The notes under the pieces: generated by a model
What the model saw: only the letters and a program-made list of their open reading frames with translations
The model's database searches: none
Told to the model about the DNA's origin: nothing
Made by a program: the position numbers and the translations under genes
Shown here: piece by piece, positions 1 through 10,981 of the stretch
Numbering within the stretch: the first letter of the stretch is position 1
How the letters are laid out: every line of letters begins with the position of its first letter
Assembly: GCF_028502605.1 (NCBI RefSeq)
Contig: NW_026611593.1
Location: 744,001 to 808,000, forward strand
Direction: 5' to 3'
Source: Trichoderma breve
Taxonomy: Eukaryota; Ascomycota; Sordariomycetes; Hypocreales; Hypocreaceae
DNA length: 64,000 nt

Positions 1-583
1 AGAGGAATCACGAACCACAACTGCTTCTGGCCCGTTCTCAAGCCATATCGAGGCCTACGCCGTTTCCAAAGCTACCGCATTTAACAAGACCAAAGAGTGG
101 GTTGCAGAGAAAAAGCCTTCATTTTCTGTCAACCACGTCTTCCCCGTCTTCGTCCTAGGACGTGATGACACCGTCACAACCGCCGAGCAAATCGTCAAGG
201 GCACCAACAACATGCTCATGGGTCCGCTTTTCGGTTCAACACGACCTCCTATCCCCGGTGGCTCTGTCCACCTTGATGATGTTGCCCGACTTCACGTCCT
301 TGCTCTGGATCCCAAGGTAGAAAACGGCCAAGACTTTTTGGCCGCGTCTCAGCCTCTTGAGTCGTTTGAATGGAGCGATGCGGCTCGCATTATTAAGAAG
401 CACTTCCCTAAGGCGGCTGCCGATGGAATCTTCCAGTTGGATCATGTTGAGAAGGTGGTGACGCTCCAGACAAAGGTGGACAGCACAAAAGCAGAGAAGC
501 TTTTCGGATTCAAGTTCAAGAACTTTGAGGAGCAGGTTCAGTCTGTCGTGGGTCACTACCTGGAGTTGAAGGGCAACAACTAG
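1..583 (+). CDS. Extended SDR / dihydroflavonol-reductase-like NAD(P)-dependent reductase, 3' part
   Basis: The reading frame is open from base 2 to the stop at 581-583, so the gene begins outside the window and only about 193 C-terminal residues are present. The first residues contain YAVSKATA, which fits the catalytic YxxxK of extended SDRs. It is followed by a Pro/Val-rich 'NHVFPVFVLGRD' segment matching the 'RPxxVxGP' substrate-loop region, and by a 'VHLDDVARLHVLAL' segment typical of the dihydroflavonol reductase / cinnamoyl-CoA reductase / 3-beta-HSD group. The family reduces carbonyls with NADPH; the substrate cannot be told. The N-terminal Rossmann glycine motif is outside the window. 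An internal ATG at 212 is not the start, because conserved family sequence precedes it in frame. Confidence 0.8.
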   Translation, partial: EESRTTTASGPFSSHIEAYAVSKATAFNKTKEWVAEKKPSFSVNHVFPVFVLGRDDTVTTAEQIVKGTNNMLMGPLFGSTRPPIPGGSVHLDDVARLHVLALDPKVENGQDFLAASQPLESFEWSDAARIIKKHFPKAAADGIFQLDHVEKVVTLQTKVDSTKAEKLFGFKFKNFEEQVQSVVGHYLELKGNN

Positions 584-1009
584 AAGATGGTCATGACAGA
601 TGATATATGTAGAGTTTACTTATAGATTACAACATACATATGCTATCATTCAAAATACAAAATAAAGTTGAAAAATATCTCCGAATTACATTATGCCCCA
701 ACGCACATGGACTATCCCTACAAATTACAGCTTTAAGTCCGCGCAGCTCGCCTGCCCCATCTAACACGTCCCAACATGGAAGTTAGAATAATAATATGAC
801 AGGTTTCAATTCACACATAGCTAAGCACAATGCGTCTCGTTAGTTGCTTTAGTTTCGAAACAAATCTGAGGTCAGACGCCTAGTAAATGGACCCTTATGC
901 CGATCCCGCCTTGCCCGCCCACGATTACTACACATTACAATTGGAAAGGGGTTGTTAACTCGCTCTCGATCTTTCTTTTCCAATTCACCGCCCACCACAC
1001 AAAGCAATC
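584..1009. other. Intergenic: SDR 3' end and GNAT promoter
   Basis: This gap has AT-rich sequence after the SDR stop, including a possible 'aataaa' polyadenylation-like signal near 660, and then the leader of the GNAT gene. I see no further gene or RNA. Confidence 0.6.
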
Positions 1010-1776
1010 ATGGCAATCCGACTCATGACAATTGACGATGTCCCAAAGGTCATGGACTACGTGGTCGAATTGACCTGGCAAGACGGCTTTCATAAGTACT
1101 TCTTCCCTGGCAAGTGGGAGCATCCATTCGCTTTCAGGAGATGGTGGACTCAATACGTGCGCAACTTGGTACTCAAGCCCGGCGTCTACGTCTACGTGCT
1201 TGAAGAAGACTCCAAGATATTAGGATGGGTGACACTGGTTCCCGGAGACAATCCCCCGCCGACAGGAGTGGACCTAAGCAAAAGTTCGCCTCGCGAGAGT
1301 GAGTCCAAATTGCTTTCCTTTTAATCTATCAATTCAATGCAATCATTATTGTTCAAATGAGGACCACTAACACACGACTGCGAAAAGAGCGTCTCCGGAG
1401 ATTCTACCGCCACCACGATAGCATCTTAGAGAAGCTCCGCCCCAACCGCGCAGTGCGAAATGAGCGGGTGGATTATTTCCGACAGGTCGCCATGCCGGAA
1501 GTCCGCAAGACGGTGATGAGTGGTGAAAATAGCCATCACTGGATGATTGTCGAGTTCCTCGTTGATCCATCACTGCCGCGATTACAGAGGGAAGATGTTT
1601 GGAAGAAGCTGATTGATGTTGGTCGTAAGCAGTGCCAAGCGGATGGAGTGCAGTTTTGGGCTGGTGTTGAGAGGTCGTTGGTGGAAAGGTTCGAGACGCA
1701 TGGATTTGAGAACAAGATGTGGATGGAGGTTGGGACGGTGGATTTTGCGGCGATGAAATTGGATATCAGTCAATAG
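1010..1776 (+). CDS. GNAT-family N-acetyltransferase
   Basis: Two exons, 1010-1298 and 1388-1776, encode 225 residues. The intron has a GTGAGT donor, a CTAAC branch in 'ccactaacac', and an AAAAG acceptor; the phase is consistent and gives '...SSPREKRLRRFYR...'. The fold reads as GNAT: N-terminal 'MAIRLMTIDDVPKVMDYV', a central 'ILGWVTLVPGD' strand and a C-terminal 'ERFETHGFENK' segment. These enzymes transfer acetyl groups from acetyl-CoA to amines. The usual acetyl-CoA loop (Q/R-x-x-G-x-G/A) is not clear: the equivalent stretch 'LQREDVWKKL' lacks the glycines, so activity or donor binding may differ. The substrate is unknown. The ATG context 'caatcATGG' is good. Confidence 0.7.
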
Positions 1777-2052
1777 AATGGCCGATGCTTTCTCTCAGTA
1801 CGAACGAGAAGTGTTATCAAAAATCATATCATCAAAATCACCAATCATGGCTTTTCCTTGTCCTTCTGAAGTTCAACAGAGCTGCATTCTGTTCGTCTGC
1901 CAATATCCATGCAACTAAAGATCATTCTACATGTTGGTATATCCAAATCATTACCAAATCCTCTGATGCAAAATAAAAAAGTGCAAATTCCCAAACCCGC
2001 TTCTTTGATCGTCCACTTACCTTGGTCGCCAACCTCACAACAATCTCAATCA

Positions 2053-2961
2053 TCAACTCTTGCCGTACTCTAGCCAGCGCACCAGCTTGTCCACGGCTTC
2101 TCTCGCCTCTGGCAGAAATTGTACCAACGGCCAGACATGCATCATGCCCTCTCCCTCGACATACTCAATCTCTCGTCCCTGCTCCCTTACTTTGGCCACA
2201 AATTTCCTAATATCCGGCGTCAACATCTCCGTTGATCCGGCAAATATCATCGTCGGCGGCAGCTGGCTGACATCTCCATAAAGAGGGCTCACTCGCGCAT
2301 CATCCGGCGACACATCCGGGCAAAGATACCGCACCGCCTCTTCGAAACCCGGAATATCCAGCCACGGATCTGTCTGGGCGACTTGCCGTACCTCTTGGTT
2401 TTGAAAGGTAAACTCCACGCAGGGAGACATGAATGCGAGCCGCGATGCCGCTGGCCGGCCTTCTTTGAGCGCCTCCTGGGTGAGCGAGATGCCCATGCTG
2501 CCGCCCGTCGAATCTCCCACCACGAAGAACGGCGTCTTGTCTTGCGACGGCAAAGCAAGATCATCATAGACCGGCCTTACCGCATCGAAAATCTCCATCA
2601 GGGTATGCTCTGGCGCCAGCGGGAATATCGCTACCGTCACAACAGCTCGCAGCCGCTCCGCCAGCGCCGCAACCATCTGCCAATGTGCGACATCAATCTC
2701 AAACAGAAAACAGCCGCCATGCAGGTAAAGAATCCGGGCCTGGTTCGGCATCTCGGACTTGGGCGCTACATCATACAGAGTACGGCCTCCGAGATGGCGC
2801 TCCTCGATTGTGAACTGTGTTTCCAGATGCGCTGGAGGCCGAGTGCTCTTGGTCTGGCGATCGGTTTCGATGCGCTGGCGAAGGGCCTTGACGGTTTGAA
2901 GAGAGCCCTTGAACCTCCACCATACCATCCACGAAGCGACATATGCCTGCCAGCTGGCCAT
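2053..2961 (-). CDS. Alpha/beta hydrolase, hormone-sensitive-lipase type (HGG / GDSxGG)
   Basis: Intronless, 302 residues. The oxyanion-hole motif HGG is at residues 81-83 ('ILYLHGGCF') and the nucleophile elbow GDSTGG at 149-154 puts the catalytic Ser at 151. A 'MMHVWPL' segment supplies the probable catalytic His (about 275). The acidic member is probably in 'GSTEMLTPD' (E245 or D250). This is the HSL/acetyl-hydrolase family (steryl acetyl hydrolase or lipase-like), which cleaves short-chain esters. The hydrophobic Trp-rich N-terminus (residues 1-20) may be a membrane-association segment or uncleaved anchor. A TATA box lies about 100 bp upstream on the same strand. The substrate cannot be deduced. 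Confidence 0.85.
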   Translation of the reverse strand: MASWQAYVASWMVWWRFKGSLQTVKALRQRIETDRQTKSTRPPAHLETQFTIEERHLGGRTLYDVAPKSEMPNQARILYLHGGCFLFEIDVAHWQMVAALAERLRAVVTVAIFPLAPEHTLMEIFDAVRPVYDDLALPSQDKTPFFVVGDSTGGSMGISLTQEALKEGRPAASRLAFMSPCVEFTFQNQEVRQVAQTDPWLDIPGFEEAVRYLCPDVSPDDARVSPLYGDVSQLPPTMIFAGSTEMLTPDIRKFVAKVREQGREIEYVEGEGMMHVWPLVQFLPEAREAVDKLVRWLEYGKS

Positions 2962-3062
2962 TTTTGAGATGTTTTTTGAAGTCTAGATGCTTTGTTTGTT
3001 TGGAAATACTTGATATTGATGTTGGATGAGTGAATAAGCTGAGGACATGTGATTCCCGTCGC

Positions 3063-3069
3063 TTTTATA
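3063..3069 (-). promoter_or_regulatory. TATA box of the alpha/beta hydrolase gene
   Basis: TATAAAA reads on the minus strand about 100 bp upstream of the ATG at 2961, a normal fungal spacing. Confidence 0.5.
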
Positions 3070-4475
3070 CCTGTACTTTGCCCAATTAGTGATATTACAC
3101 ATCAATGGAATCAAATGCTATGCCCAACCGTGTCTCTGCTGCTCCGCTAGTATCGAATAATCATTGCGTTGGCGGCTTACCGCTAATTTTCGGATTACTG
3201 TGCGCCTTGCTTCTCCTCGGTTATTGACATTTTAACGCTTTGTTTGTCTGTTTGTTTCTGCTCTTTACAGACGCATCATCACAACACAGTGGATATGCTC
3301 CAGAGATGAAGCTGCAAGATGCATGTCATTGCGGTTAGAGTGGAGCGTTTAATGTCGGCCTGCGTCAAGTGAGGGGCCAGCTGAGCATGTGCGTGTAACG
3401 TGGGAATGCACATGATACAGTAAAAGACATCCAGTATTCAGAGGGGCGGCGAGCAAGCATATGGGAGAGGGGCCAGTACTAGGTATTGCATACTGCTGAG
3501 GATGTATGCATGTGAGTGATATTTCAGACACTTGACGGATTGATTGTAAGTCGTAGAGAGCAGTATTTGAAGTACCCGTCCGAGTCTATGATGGTCAAGA
3601 TCTACCCTGAACCATTTCAAACGAAACAGCATAACAACTCTGCGGTGAGCTGTAGAATAAAATAAGACTCGGATTGCATCTATTTCTCTTATTTGTTCCA
3701 GCAAATTTTCTGATTCGGGGGAACTGGATGTATATGTACTCAGCGAATAATTCTTGGCTTTTCGTCAATCTCTCCGTCCATGTGGCACGCGACCAGTACT
3801 AAGACCAAAGCCAAGCTGCATGCAGCTACAAATATACATCGATCGAACAGGTATGTACAAAGGAGTCCTCGTCGGGCATGTCATATCAAAATATGCTTCA
3901 GTCAATTTAATTCAATGGCGAGGCTCTCGTGTATACTTAATCTATCAGGGCCTCTAGTGATCAGAGTACATCTGTAGATTGGAACTCTATGTCTCTGCGG
4001 ATCTCGGCCTCGGAGCCACTTCTGTCGGGCCAGTGAACGGTCTATTCCACAATTACAACCGTCTACCGGCCTATAATGAGAAAGTTACACTCGGAAAAAA
4101 AAAGATTATTAAAACAAGACAAAATAAGAGATATAACAGAAAAAAGGAAAAGGAAAACTCCGTACGATTAACCGCCTTCGCGCATTCCATCTTCCGTCGT
4201 TTGCGCGAAGAGCGAGCCAGTGACGCCATCATCGGATTTATCACTTCCCACTTAGTGTCTCTATACCCGATGCCCACGCCCGGGAGACGCAGCGGGGCCA
4301 GCCAAAGGCTGAATTTTGCTGCCATGGATTTATATTTCCATTGGCATCAAAAATCCGTAGCTTCGGGGCAGCATCGGACGGTTGCGATTTTTCGGACGGC
4401 GACGATGGAACGATGGAGGCGAGTCGCGCAGATGTTCGGGTCTCAATTGCATTTGTCAGGAGATGAAGATGTAAA

Positions 4476-4482
4476 TATATAA
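4476..4482 (+). promoter_or_regulatory. TATA box of the SDR gene
   Basis: TATATAA lies about 160 bp upstream of the ATG at 4643, followed by a CA-rich leader. Confidence 0.5.
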
Positions 4483-4642
4483 TGGGCGGTTTCGTTCGTG
4501 ATGTTGTCGAGTTTGTCTCATCATCAGCATCTCTATCACTTACAACTTCAATAGTATCAACAAACACCAACAATAAGCACTTCATACCACTTTTGCAAGC
4601 CACAGTTTAAACGTTCAACTAGATTAAAAAAAGGACTGAATC

Positions 4643-5383
4643 ATGTCTCTTCAAGACAAAGTTGTTCTCATCACCGGCGCCTCCAACGGCATTGGCAAGG
4701 CCACTGCCGAACGCCTCTACAAAGAAGGCGCCCGGATTGTCATCAACTACCTCAGCGACACCGCCTCAGCAAACGCCATGGTCGAGTCCTTCGGCCCAGA
4801 CCGCGCCATTGCCGTCCAGGCTAACGCGGGCAACATCGACGACCTGAGCCGCCTGGTTGACGCTGCCGTGGCCAAATTCGGCCGCATCGACACAATCGTG
4901 GCCAGCGCCGGCATCATGCCAATGCGTGACGTTGAGGACACTACGGAGGATGACTTTGCAAAGTGCTTCGACCTCAACGTCAAGGGCCCTTACTTTTTGG
5001 TCCAGAAGGCGCTCCCCCACATGCCGCCCGGATCTCGCATCATCTTCATCTCTACGGGCATCTGCCACTTTTCAATGGCGCCGGCCAAGTACCTCCTCTA
5101 CGCTGCCACAAAGGGCGCCATCGAGCAGATGACTCGTGTCATGGCCAAGGGATTGGCTTCCAAGGGCATCATCGTCAACGCCGTGGCTCCTGGACCGACG
5201 GGTACTGAGCTCTTCTACAAGGGCAAGCCTGAGACTCTGGTCAATGCCATCAAGAGCTGGAGTCCCTTCAACCGACTGGGCGAGGCTGAGGAGATTGCCA
5301 ACACGATCAAGTTCCTGGCCAGCGGCGACAGCTCATGGGTTGTGGGCCAGACGGTGCTGGTGAATGGCGGCGCGATGCTGTAA
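4643..5383 (+). CDS. Classical short-chain dehydrogenase/reductase
   Basis: Intronless, 246 residues, the standard length of a classical SDR. The cofactor motif TGASNGIG is at residues 11-18, the 'NAxxG'-like strand appears as 'VASAGIMP', and the catalytic tetrad includes Tyr153 and Lys157 in 'YAATK'. The C-terminus 'QTVLVNGGAML' matches the family end. The 'APGPTGTELF' loop is typical of 3-oxoacyl-ACP reductase-like or trihydroxynaphthalene reductase-like SDRs. An Asn in 'INYLSD' where NADP-dependent members usually carry Arg leaves cofactor preference open. No neighbouring biosynthetic gene points to a pathway. The start has an A at -3. Confidence 0.9.
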   Translation: MSLQDKVVLITGASNGIGKATAERLYKEGARIVINYLSDTASANAMVESFGPDRAIAVQANAGNIDDLSRLVDAAVAKFGRIDTIVASAGIMPMRDVEDTTEDDFAKCFDLNVKGPYFLVQKALPHMPPGSRIIFISTGICHFSMAPAKYLLYAATKGAIEQMTRVMAKGLASKGIIVNAVAPGPTGTELFYKGKPETLVNAIKSWSPFNRLGEAEEIANTIKFLASGDSSWVVGQTVLVNGGAML

Positions 5384-7341
5384 TGAATGGCTGGTTGGCT
5401 GCATTGTGAGCGTTTCTGAGCATGGGTTGGATTACAAAATTGTCATAGAATCGCACATGATGGCGATGATTCATGATGGATAGAAAGTAGACAGATATTG
5501 TTAGCGCCAGAATTGTTTCATTGAATTGTATCGATAATGCCGTTTGCTCGGGTTCCTCTTTCACGTGCTTGTTGAAGAATATGCTGCTTCTTCTTCCATC
5601 TCCGCGCTTGACTCTCTTTGGTCAAATCGCCAAGCAACAGCTGATGCGTGTAATACGGGGTACGTACCTTCCGAGGCAAACCGATGCGCTAAAACGTTTT
5701 CGATTGAACGGGCATCCCCGTTAAATGCATCCTGGTTCGGGTTAGTGCGCTCTAGGTGCCTGGTAGAAGCGCATGAAGAAGCATCCCTTGAATCAATCTA
5801 TAGCACATGGATTTGAAGCAAAAGATGATGAGTCTAGAAAACTTGCAGTAGTACCTTGAAGAACTTCGGCTGAGATCCATGCCTACTGTGTGTTCCGTTA
5901 CAAACACTCACTGTTCGGTTCTCTTCCCCTTAACCCGAGGCTGTGAACAAGCTTTCTCTCCTTTTCCTATTCCGAAGAGCACATGACTCCCTTGTATTTC
6001 GCTTCCACTCACAGATCCCTTGTCATGATACAAGACGCAAGAAAACAACTCGGAAGAAGCCCCATCTGCACTGCGTATGATCACTTGATGAGTGGTTTCC
6101 GGGCACCTTGAATGCAAAATGCAACCACAGTTCGTGGGATGAATGCGGAGACGATGCATTTTTGACAAAGACTATTCCTCAATCAATCCGGCCAACGGCA
6201 CAACAACACAAGCGCAGTGGGCTGACACGAGTTATTACCCCAGACTTGGGGATGCTGCTAGATGAAGAAGACGGGGAAGAAAACACGCCGTTGCCTACAG
6301 ACGGTGCAGGAAACTCACGCCACTTCTTAGTCAAGGGCTGTCAAGTTGCGCGCTGAGCGGACGCCCCGTTTGTGAGAAGGCGGTCCGATCTGATTATTCG
6401 AGTCTATTGTTAGGTGTTGGACGTCTTCTATTTCCCTTGCTGAAAACTACCTAGTAACCCTCGTTTCCCCGCAGACATCAGCTCATAAATATCCATGGAT
6501 GCATCCTCTTGTGAATCTTGCGTCCCGCCTCCATCTAGATAACGAACCCCGAGTGACACTGTAGCAGTTCATCTGGGCTGTCATTGAGTCCAAATCCACG
6601 GACCAAAAACAAAAGCCCGATGGATTTGCGCCAAGGCCCTTGTACCAGTACATGCACAGTGTGACTTGCAGGTGGTCCGTGACGCTTGCCCCAGGCCAGC
6701 CCAGGCCATCCAGGTGCTGTATTTCCACATTTCCAGCCTATCGCAGCCCCGCCATTAGCACTCCCCCGTACTGGGTACTGGCCCGACTGCCCGAGTTTTG
6801 CCGACTCTTCGACGTCAGAACCTCTCGGACCGTAAAACTTGCCTTGCTTTAATCCATCTTCGGACCAACGGCCCTTGCGCTCGGCTCAGCTTCATCTTCA
6901 TTAACCAACTGCGTCTCTCCTGAGTGAATCTTGTCCTTGTTCTTCTCATCATCGCGAGATTTGCCCTCCGTCTGCTCTCCCTCTGTCGCGACTTCACTGC
7001 GTCATCCCTTGGGCTCTCCCTCTCGATCGCCCGGAAACACGACACTCGACTTCAATCTCACTCTTGCGCTTCCGGCTCCGCAAAAAAACACCGCCAGGCC
7101 TCACCGCATCACGGCCCAGCCGCGACGAACGTCCCTCATTCGATAGACTGTGAGCAGCTGCAGGCATTTTCGCATAAATCTGCACGCCTGGGACGCTCCC
7201 ATAGGCGGACTCTCGGGACCTCTCCCTCGCAAAACCCTACGCAAACGCACGCACCCGCGCACAGGCAGCTGATAATCCCAAATCTACGCATAATAATCTT
7301 CAACAACCTGCATCTAACGAAGCGAAAACAAACTCACATAC
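5384..7341. other. Intergenic region of about 2 kb ending in an ATG-free leader
   Basis: Nothing recognisable lies between the SDR stop and about 6650. From 6654 to 7341 I find no ATG on the plus strand, and the sequence becomes pyrimidine-rich (CT tracts near 6950-7030). It looks like the promoter plus a long 5' leader for the small gene at 7342. An open frame spanning 6924-7691 has no ATG start and is treated as a by-product. Confidence 0.5.
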
Positions 7342-7842
7342 ATGAGTGTAACACCACCAAACGTCCCTCGCATCGAAGACAAGCAAAGCAATACGATGCC
7401 CTCACAACGTCCCTTCTTCCTCTCCTCCTTCTTCAACTCCTTCCGCCAGCAAGCGCCCTCCCTTACCCAGCAGGCCAGCAAACACACCTCTCAAGCTGCT
7501 GCATCTGCATCTGCCGTCGCCTCCACAACAGCCGCAGCAGCAGCAGCAGCTTCTTCGACCACCTCCACCGCTCGCGCAATCTCCACAAACGCTGCTACGA
7601 CATCATCCACCAACGTCGCCATCCACACGCCGCGCGGATCTCCCGGCGGCGCCATCCCCATTCCCGGCGGGCGCAGGAGAGGCAGCGATAGTAGTAGTGA
7701 AGGCTTTCGCGATGCCCTTGGCGCCGACAAGTGGTATATCGGCGGCAGGACGGCGGCTGGAGAGGAGAAGTTCTTTAAGCTTGGCGTGATTCGCCGAGTA
7801 AGGAGTAATGATGGCCTGAGTCTCGATCGCCTAAGCTTATAG
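7342..7842 (+). CDS. Small Ala/Ser-rich protein with a basic conserved-looking C-terminus
   Basis: Intronless, 166 residues. I do not recognise a named family. Residues about 50-90 are Ala/Ser/Thr low-complexity with a polyalanine run from a GCA repeat. This is followed by a Gly/Pro turn ('GSPGGAIPIPGG') and an ordered-looking C-terminal segment of about 45 residues ('DKWYIGGRTAAGEEKFF' then 'LGVIRRVRSNDGL'). The tail composition is unlike the low-complexity part and is probably what is conserved. A second in-frame ATG at codon 19 could be the start instead. The gene ends tail-to-tail with ALG10. There is no signal peptide or membrane helix. Confidence 0.65.
   Translation: MSVTPPNVPRIEDKQSNTMPSQRPFFLSSFFNSFRQQAPSLTQQASKHTSQAAASASAVASTTAAAAAAASSTTSTARAISTNAATTSSTNVAIHTPRGSPGGAIPIPGGRRRGSDSSSEGFRDALGADKWYIGGRTAAGEEKFFKLGVIRRVRSNDGLSLDRLSL
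7534..7550 (+). repeat. GCA trinucleotide repeat encoding polyalanine
   Basis: About five to six GCA units lie inside the small gene at 7342-7842. It is a likely length-variable microsatellite. Confidence 0.7.
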
Positions 7843-8239
7843 GTGGCTACCACATCAACTTAATGACTCGAGACTTGGACAAGAATGACTGGTTTTTTCT
7901 TTCTTCTTCTCACCTCTTCCTGCTTGGCCATCAGCAACGAGAAAAAACGTATATACATGATTAGAGCGACTTTTTGGAATTTGGGCAACAAGGCTGCAAA
8001 ACATCAAAACAACGCCGACGGGAAGGCATTCATTTGGGACTTTTGGGTTTGGGATTTGAGACATGGGCGCGGCGTTTTGGCAACCGGGTTGGGAATCTTT
8101 TGACGAACGAAATTTTGCATCTCTATTCTATTCTATCTAGCATAAGAAGAATGAGGCTGCTCAAGGACCTCTTAACAATACAATACTCTATCTTAACGAC
8201 AGTGTCTCTCTTAATTGATACAATTTTTTTTATTTTGGT
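7843..8239. other. Convergent 3' intergenic region
   Basis: The gap lies between the stop of the small gene and the stop of ALG10 and holds only their 3' ends. It is AT-rich from 8100 on. Confidence 0.6.
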
Positions 8240-10502
8240 TCACCACATGAATCGCTGTAGTCTTCCTTCGTCAAGGATCGTTCCATCCTCAGCCTTCCAA
8301 ATGTACGGCTTGGTGAGGAAAATGTATCCGGTGACGAGATTGATGACAATGAACCAAACCGTCTCGAAAATAAGTCTCGCATCGTAAAAGCGACAAAAAG
8401 TCACAAACTTGCCCCATGTTGTCGTTGGAGTGACACCATCGAACAAACTATTCGCCGCTGTTTGGTGATCGTGCAACCGCCAAGCGGGGACGAGGAGCCT
8501 CCAGATGACCCAGGGAATAATAAAGTAGCGGGGCTCGACAAGCGGTGCTGTGATAAGCGACAGGGCAGTGGCTATTAGAAAGATGAGTCCTGTGGATGTT
8601 GATACAGGCTCTGTTGAGAATAGGAGAGGGTCCTGAAGAAATCGCTGTTGCAGTTCTTTCTGTGTCTGTGCGTGCACGTCTTGAGATTCCCCCTTGGTGG
8701 TTTTATGGGTGGTTTCTGCATTCATAAATGGGTCGCAGCTAAAAGGTGAGGGGCGGGATGAATGATAGTACGCCGAGCAATCGTCTTTATAAGAACCGGA
8801 GATCCAGTTCGTGCAGCCAGATAGAGTGCCCCAGACGAACCAGCGGCTGAGTGTGTAAGGCAGAATGAGAAAGTAGCGGATCCAAGGTGCGCGGCGGATA
8901 GTGTATCTGAAGACGTAAAACATGTAGTGGCGGTTGTCGGCGAGAGTGAATGGATGAATGATGGTGTTGAAGCGGACAATGAGGGTGGACAAGATGAATG
9001 TTGCGATTATGTATAGTGACCAGAGCAGACGACTATTGAAAATAGCACTGAAGAATTTCAGCGGGAGTGATGGTGCGGGCTGAGAGGTCGAGTTCGAAGA
9101 GGTGTCTGATGTTTCTGTGGTCGGCTTCACAGACGCAGAGCCTGATCTGAAGATGAAGACACTTCGCAAGGCATCTACCCCCAACACTACATATGGCACG
9201 AAGAGAGGGAGTGAGAAGAAGCCGAAAAAAGCCCAGATGTAGAGCATCTGTGGGAGATGGATGGTAGCGATGTGGTTAGACTTGTCACCGAGGACAACGC
9301 CGCCGTTCCATACGACGAATCCCGCAAAGGCAGCCAAGACGGTGACATAGGGCCATATTTGTCTTGCGACTCGGATGGGGTTGCAGAGAGCTGCTATTAT
9401 GAGACTCACGGCGGTGAATAGCATGTCTGGTTCAGCGAATTAGCAACCAAGTATACAATATGGAATGATTTTCGTCTTACCTTCGGGATATGCCATGTGG
9501 AGTGGCAAGTCATGCACATGTCCAACTGACCACCTCTTGATGGAGAATAGCAACTGCTCCGATAACGTCGTTATAGATGGCTGAAGGACAGACTTTGGTC
9601 GCAAGCTCTTGACGGAATGTACAGCTTCTAGGCCTCCCATGAAGACAACTACCCAGAAAACATTTGTCTGCCTCATGGTGAGAGTCCATATTCCAAGGAC
9701 AATGGTGACGATGTCGCTTAGGAACGAGCTGTGATCCCGCCCAACTCGGTGCAAATGATTCAAGAACGCCACTAGGACAACAGCAGTGGAAATGACGTCC
9801 GTGTAGTAAAGGCCCGAAAAGAAGAAGAGTAGAGGGAACAATGCGATGTTAAAGGCTGTGTGCATGGCATATTGAGATACAGCCTTGATGCTGACGGATG
9901 AATGCGCTTGATGCAGACGTGCTTCGATTTCTTTCCGACATAACAAGGCGATGTAACTCAGGATGATGACGCCGATTGCATTGGTGGCTCTTAATGTCTT
10001 GGGATCACATGCGTAAGAGGCGATGAGGCCGCTGCTTTTTGCTGCTTGTGGGATCAAGATTGATAACCAGTACCTATAAGTAACCGGCCAAGTTAGAGGC
10101 TACACCTTGACTCACGATTGAGAGTTTAGTGACTTACAGCCCTGGAGGAGTCGTGATTTTATCGTCCCATTCTAAGAATTTCCCTTCACAATATTTTTGA
10201 GCCTGAGGAATATGAAATACTTCATCCTATTTGTGCATCATTAGCATACTGACACAAATGTGTTGTTCGTTTGCACTCACAAGATACGGCTCAGGAACGA
10301 TTTCAGACACCACACCCAGCCAAAGAAACGTTGCTGCCGCAAGGGAAACGGTGAATAAACTGCCCAACCCCACAGAACCACTGCTATTGCCTCTAAAAAG
10401 AAGAATATGAAGAACAAAAGCAATTGGGACAGCGCCGGCGGCCCATGTTGCGAATTGGAATTTTGCTGCAGCAGCGAGGGCATCAGGGGCGTTTGATGCC
10501 AT
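8240..10502 (-). CDS. ALG10: Dol-P-Glc:Glc2Man9GlcNAc2-PP-Dol alpha-1,2-glucosyltransferase
   Basis: Four exons on the minus strand (10502-10281, 10226-10138, 10073-9481, 9426-8240) give 696 residues with all phases consistent. The hallmark '[10 protein letters not shown]' starts at residue 75, and is followed by '[11 protein letters not shown]', 'FSGLYYTDV' (about 189-197) and 'MRQTNVFWV' (about 237-245), all diagnostic of the DIE2/ALG10 family. It is a polytopic ER membrane protein that adds the third and last glucose to the lipid-linked N-glycan precursor, the signal read by oligosaccharyltransferase. It is longer than yeast Alg10 (about 525 residues) because of polar insertions in the C-terminal half (a Ser/Thr-rich loop and a Cys-containing loop). 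Confidence 0.93.
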
Positions 10503-10981
10503 GCTGGCAAATGAGCGTCTTGAACCAACTAAATAAATTTAGAAATAACGTGCAGAAGTGCGCATCTGCATGATAAAACAGTGGGAATTATAACGAGTGT
10601 GTCATTTTATTGTATGCAATTTCATAAGCTGAGGCATGCCGTGTTGTTGAAGGGGAGAGAGGTCGAAATGAGATGAGCTGTCAAGATGAATGAGAAGTGG
10701 ACAGTATGGATAGTACGAAGAGCACTGTAATTGACCCAGCTTAGAGACGAAGTGCAACTCGAACATGCTGATTATCTGGATTGTCAATACATCTCAGTCG
10801 ATTTTATGGAAAATAAACATTTATAGTATACATGAGATTATCTACCTCATTTCACAAAGCAAAGCACGATTACAAAAGCAGGCAGATATGGTTTAGGAAA
10901 AGTCTATTGTGTATCTCTTATACAAAGGCAAGCTGCGCAAAGCCTTGTTACAATTTTACAAACACCATCCAGCAAGTGCAT
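10503..10981. other. Intergenic: ALG10 promoter and QCR10 3' end
   Basis: Both neighbours are on the minus strand, so this 479-bp gap holds the QCR10 terminator region and the ALG10 promoter. I see no other feature. Confidence 0.6.

Larger units (their letters stand above)
2962..4642. other. Divergent intergenic region of 1.7 kb
   Basis: The gap separates the hydrolase (minus) from the classical SDR (plus), so it holds both promoters. A TATA box is visible on each side. An A-rich stretch near 4096-4160 is the only compositional oddity. Open frames here lack coding character and I call no gene. Confidence 0.6.

Noticed and set aside
3979..4482. 167-codon plus-strand frame before the SDR
   Set aside because: It lacks an ATG start, includes a lysine/arginine low-complexity run and covers the SDR promoter with its TATA box.
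6924..7691. 255-codon plus-strand frame overlapping the small gene in another frame
   Set aside because: It has no ATG start, is rich in Arg/His/Ser with low complexity, and overlaps the better ORF.
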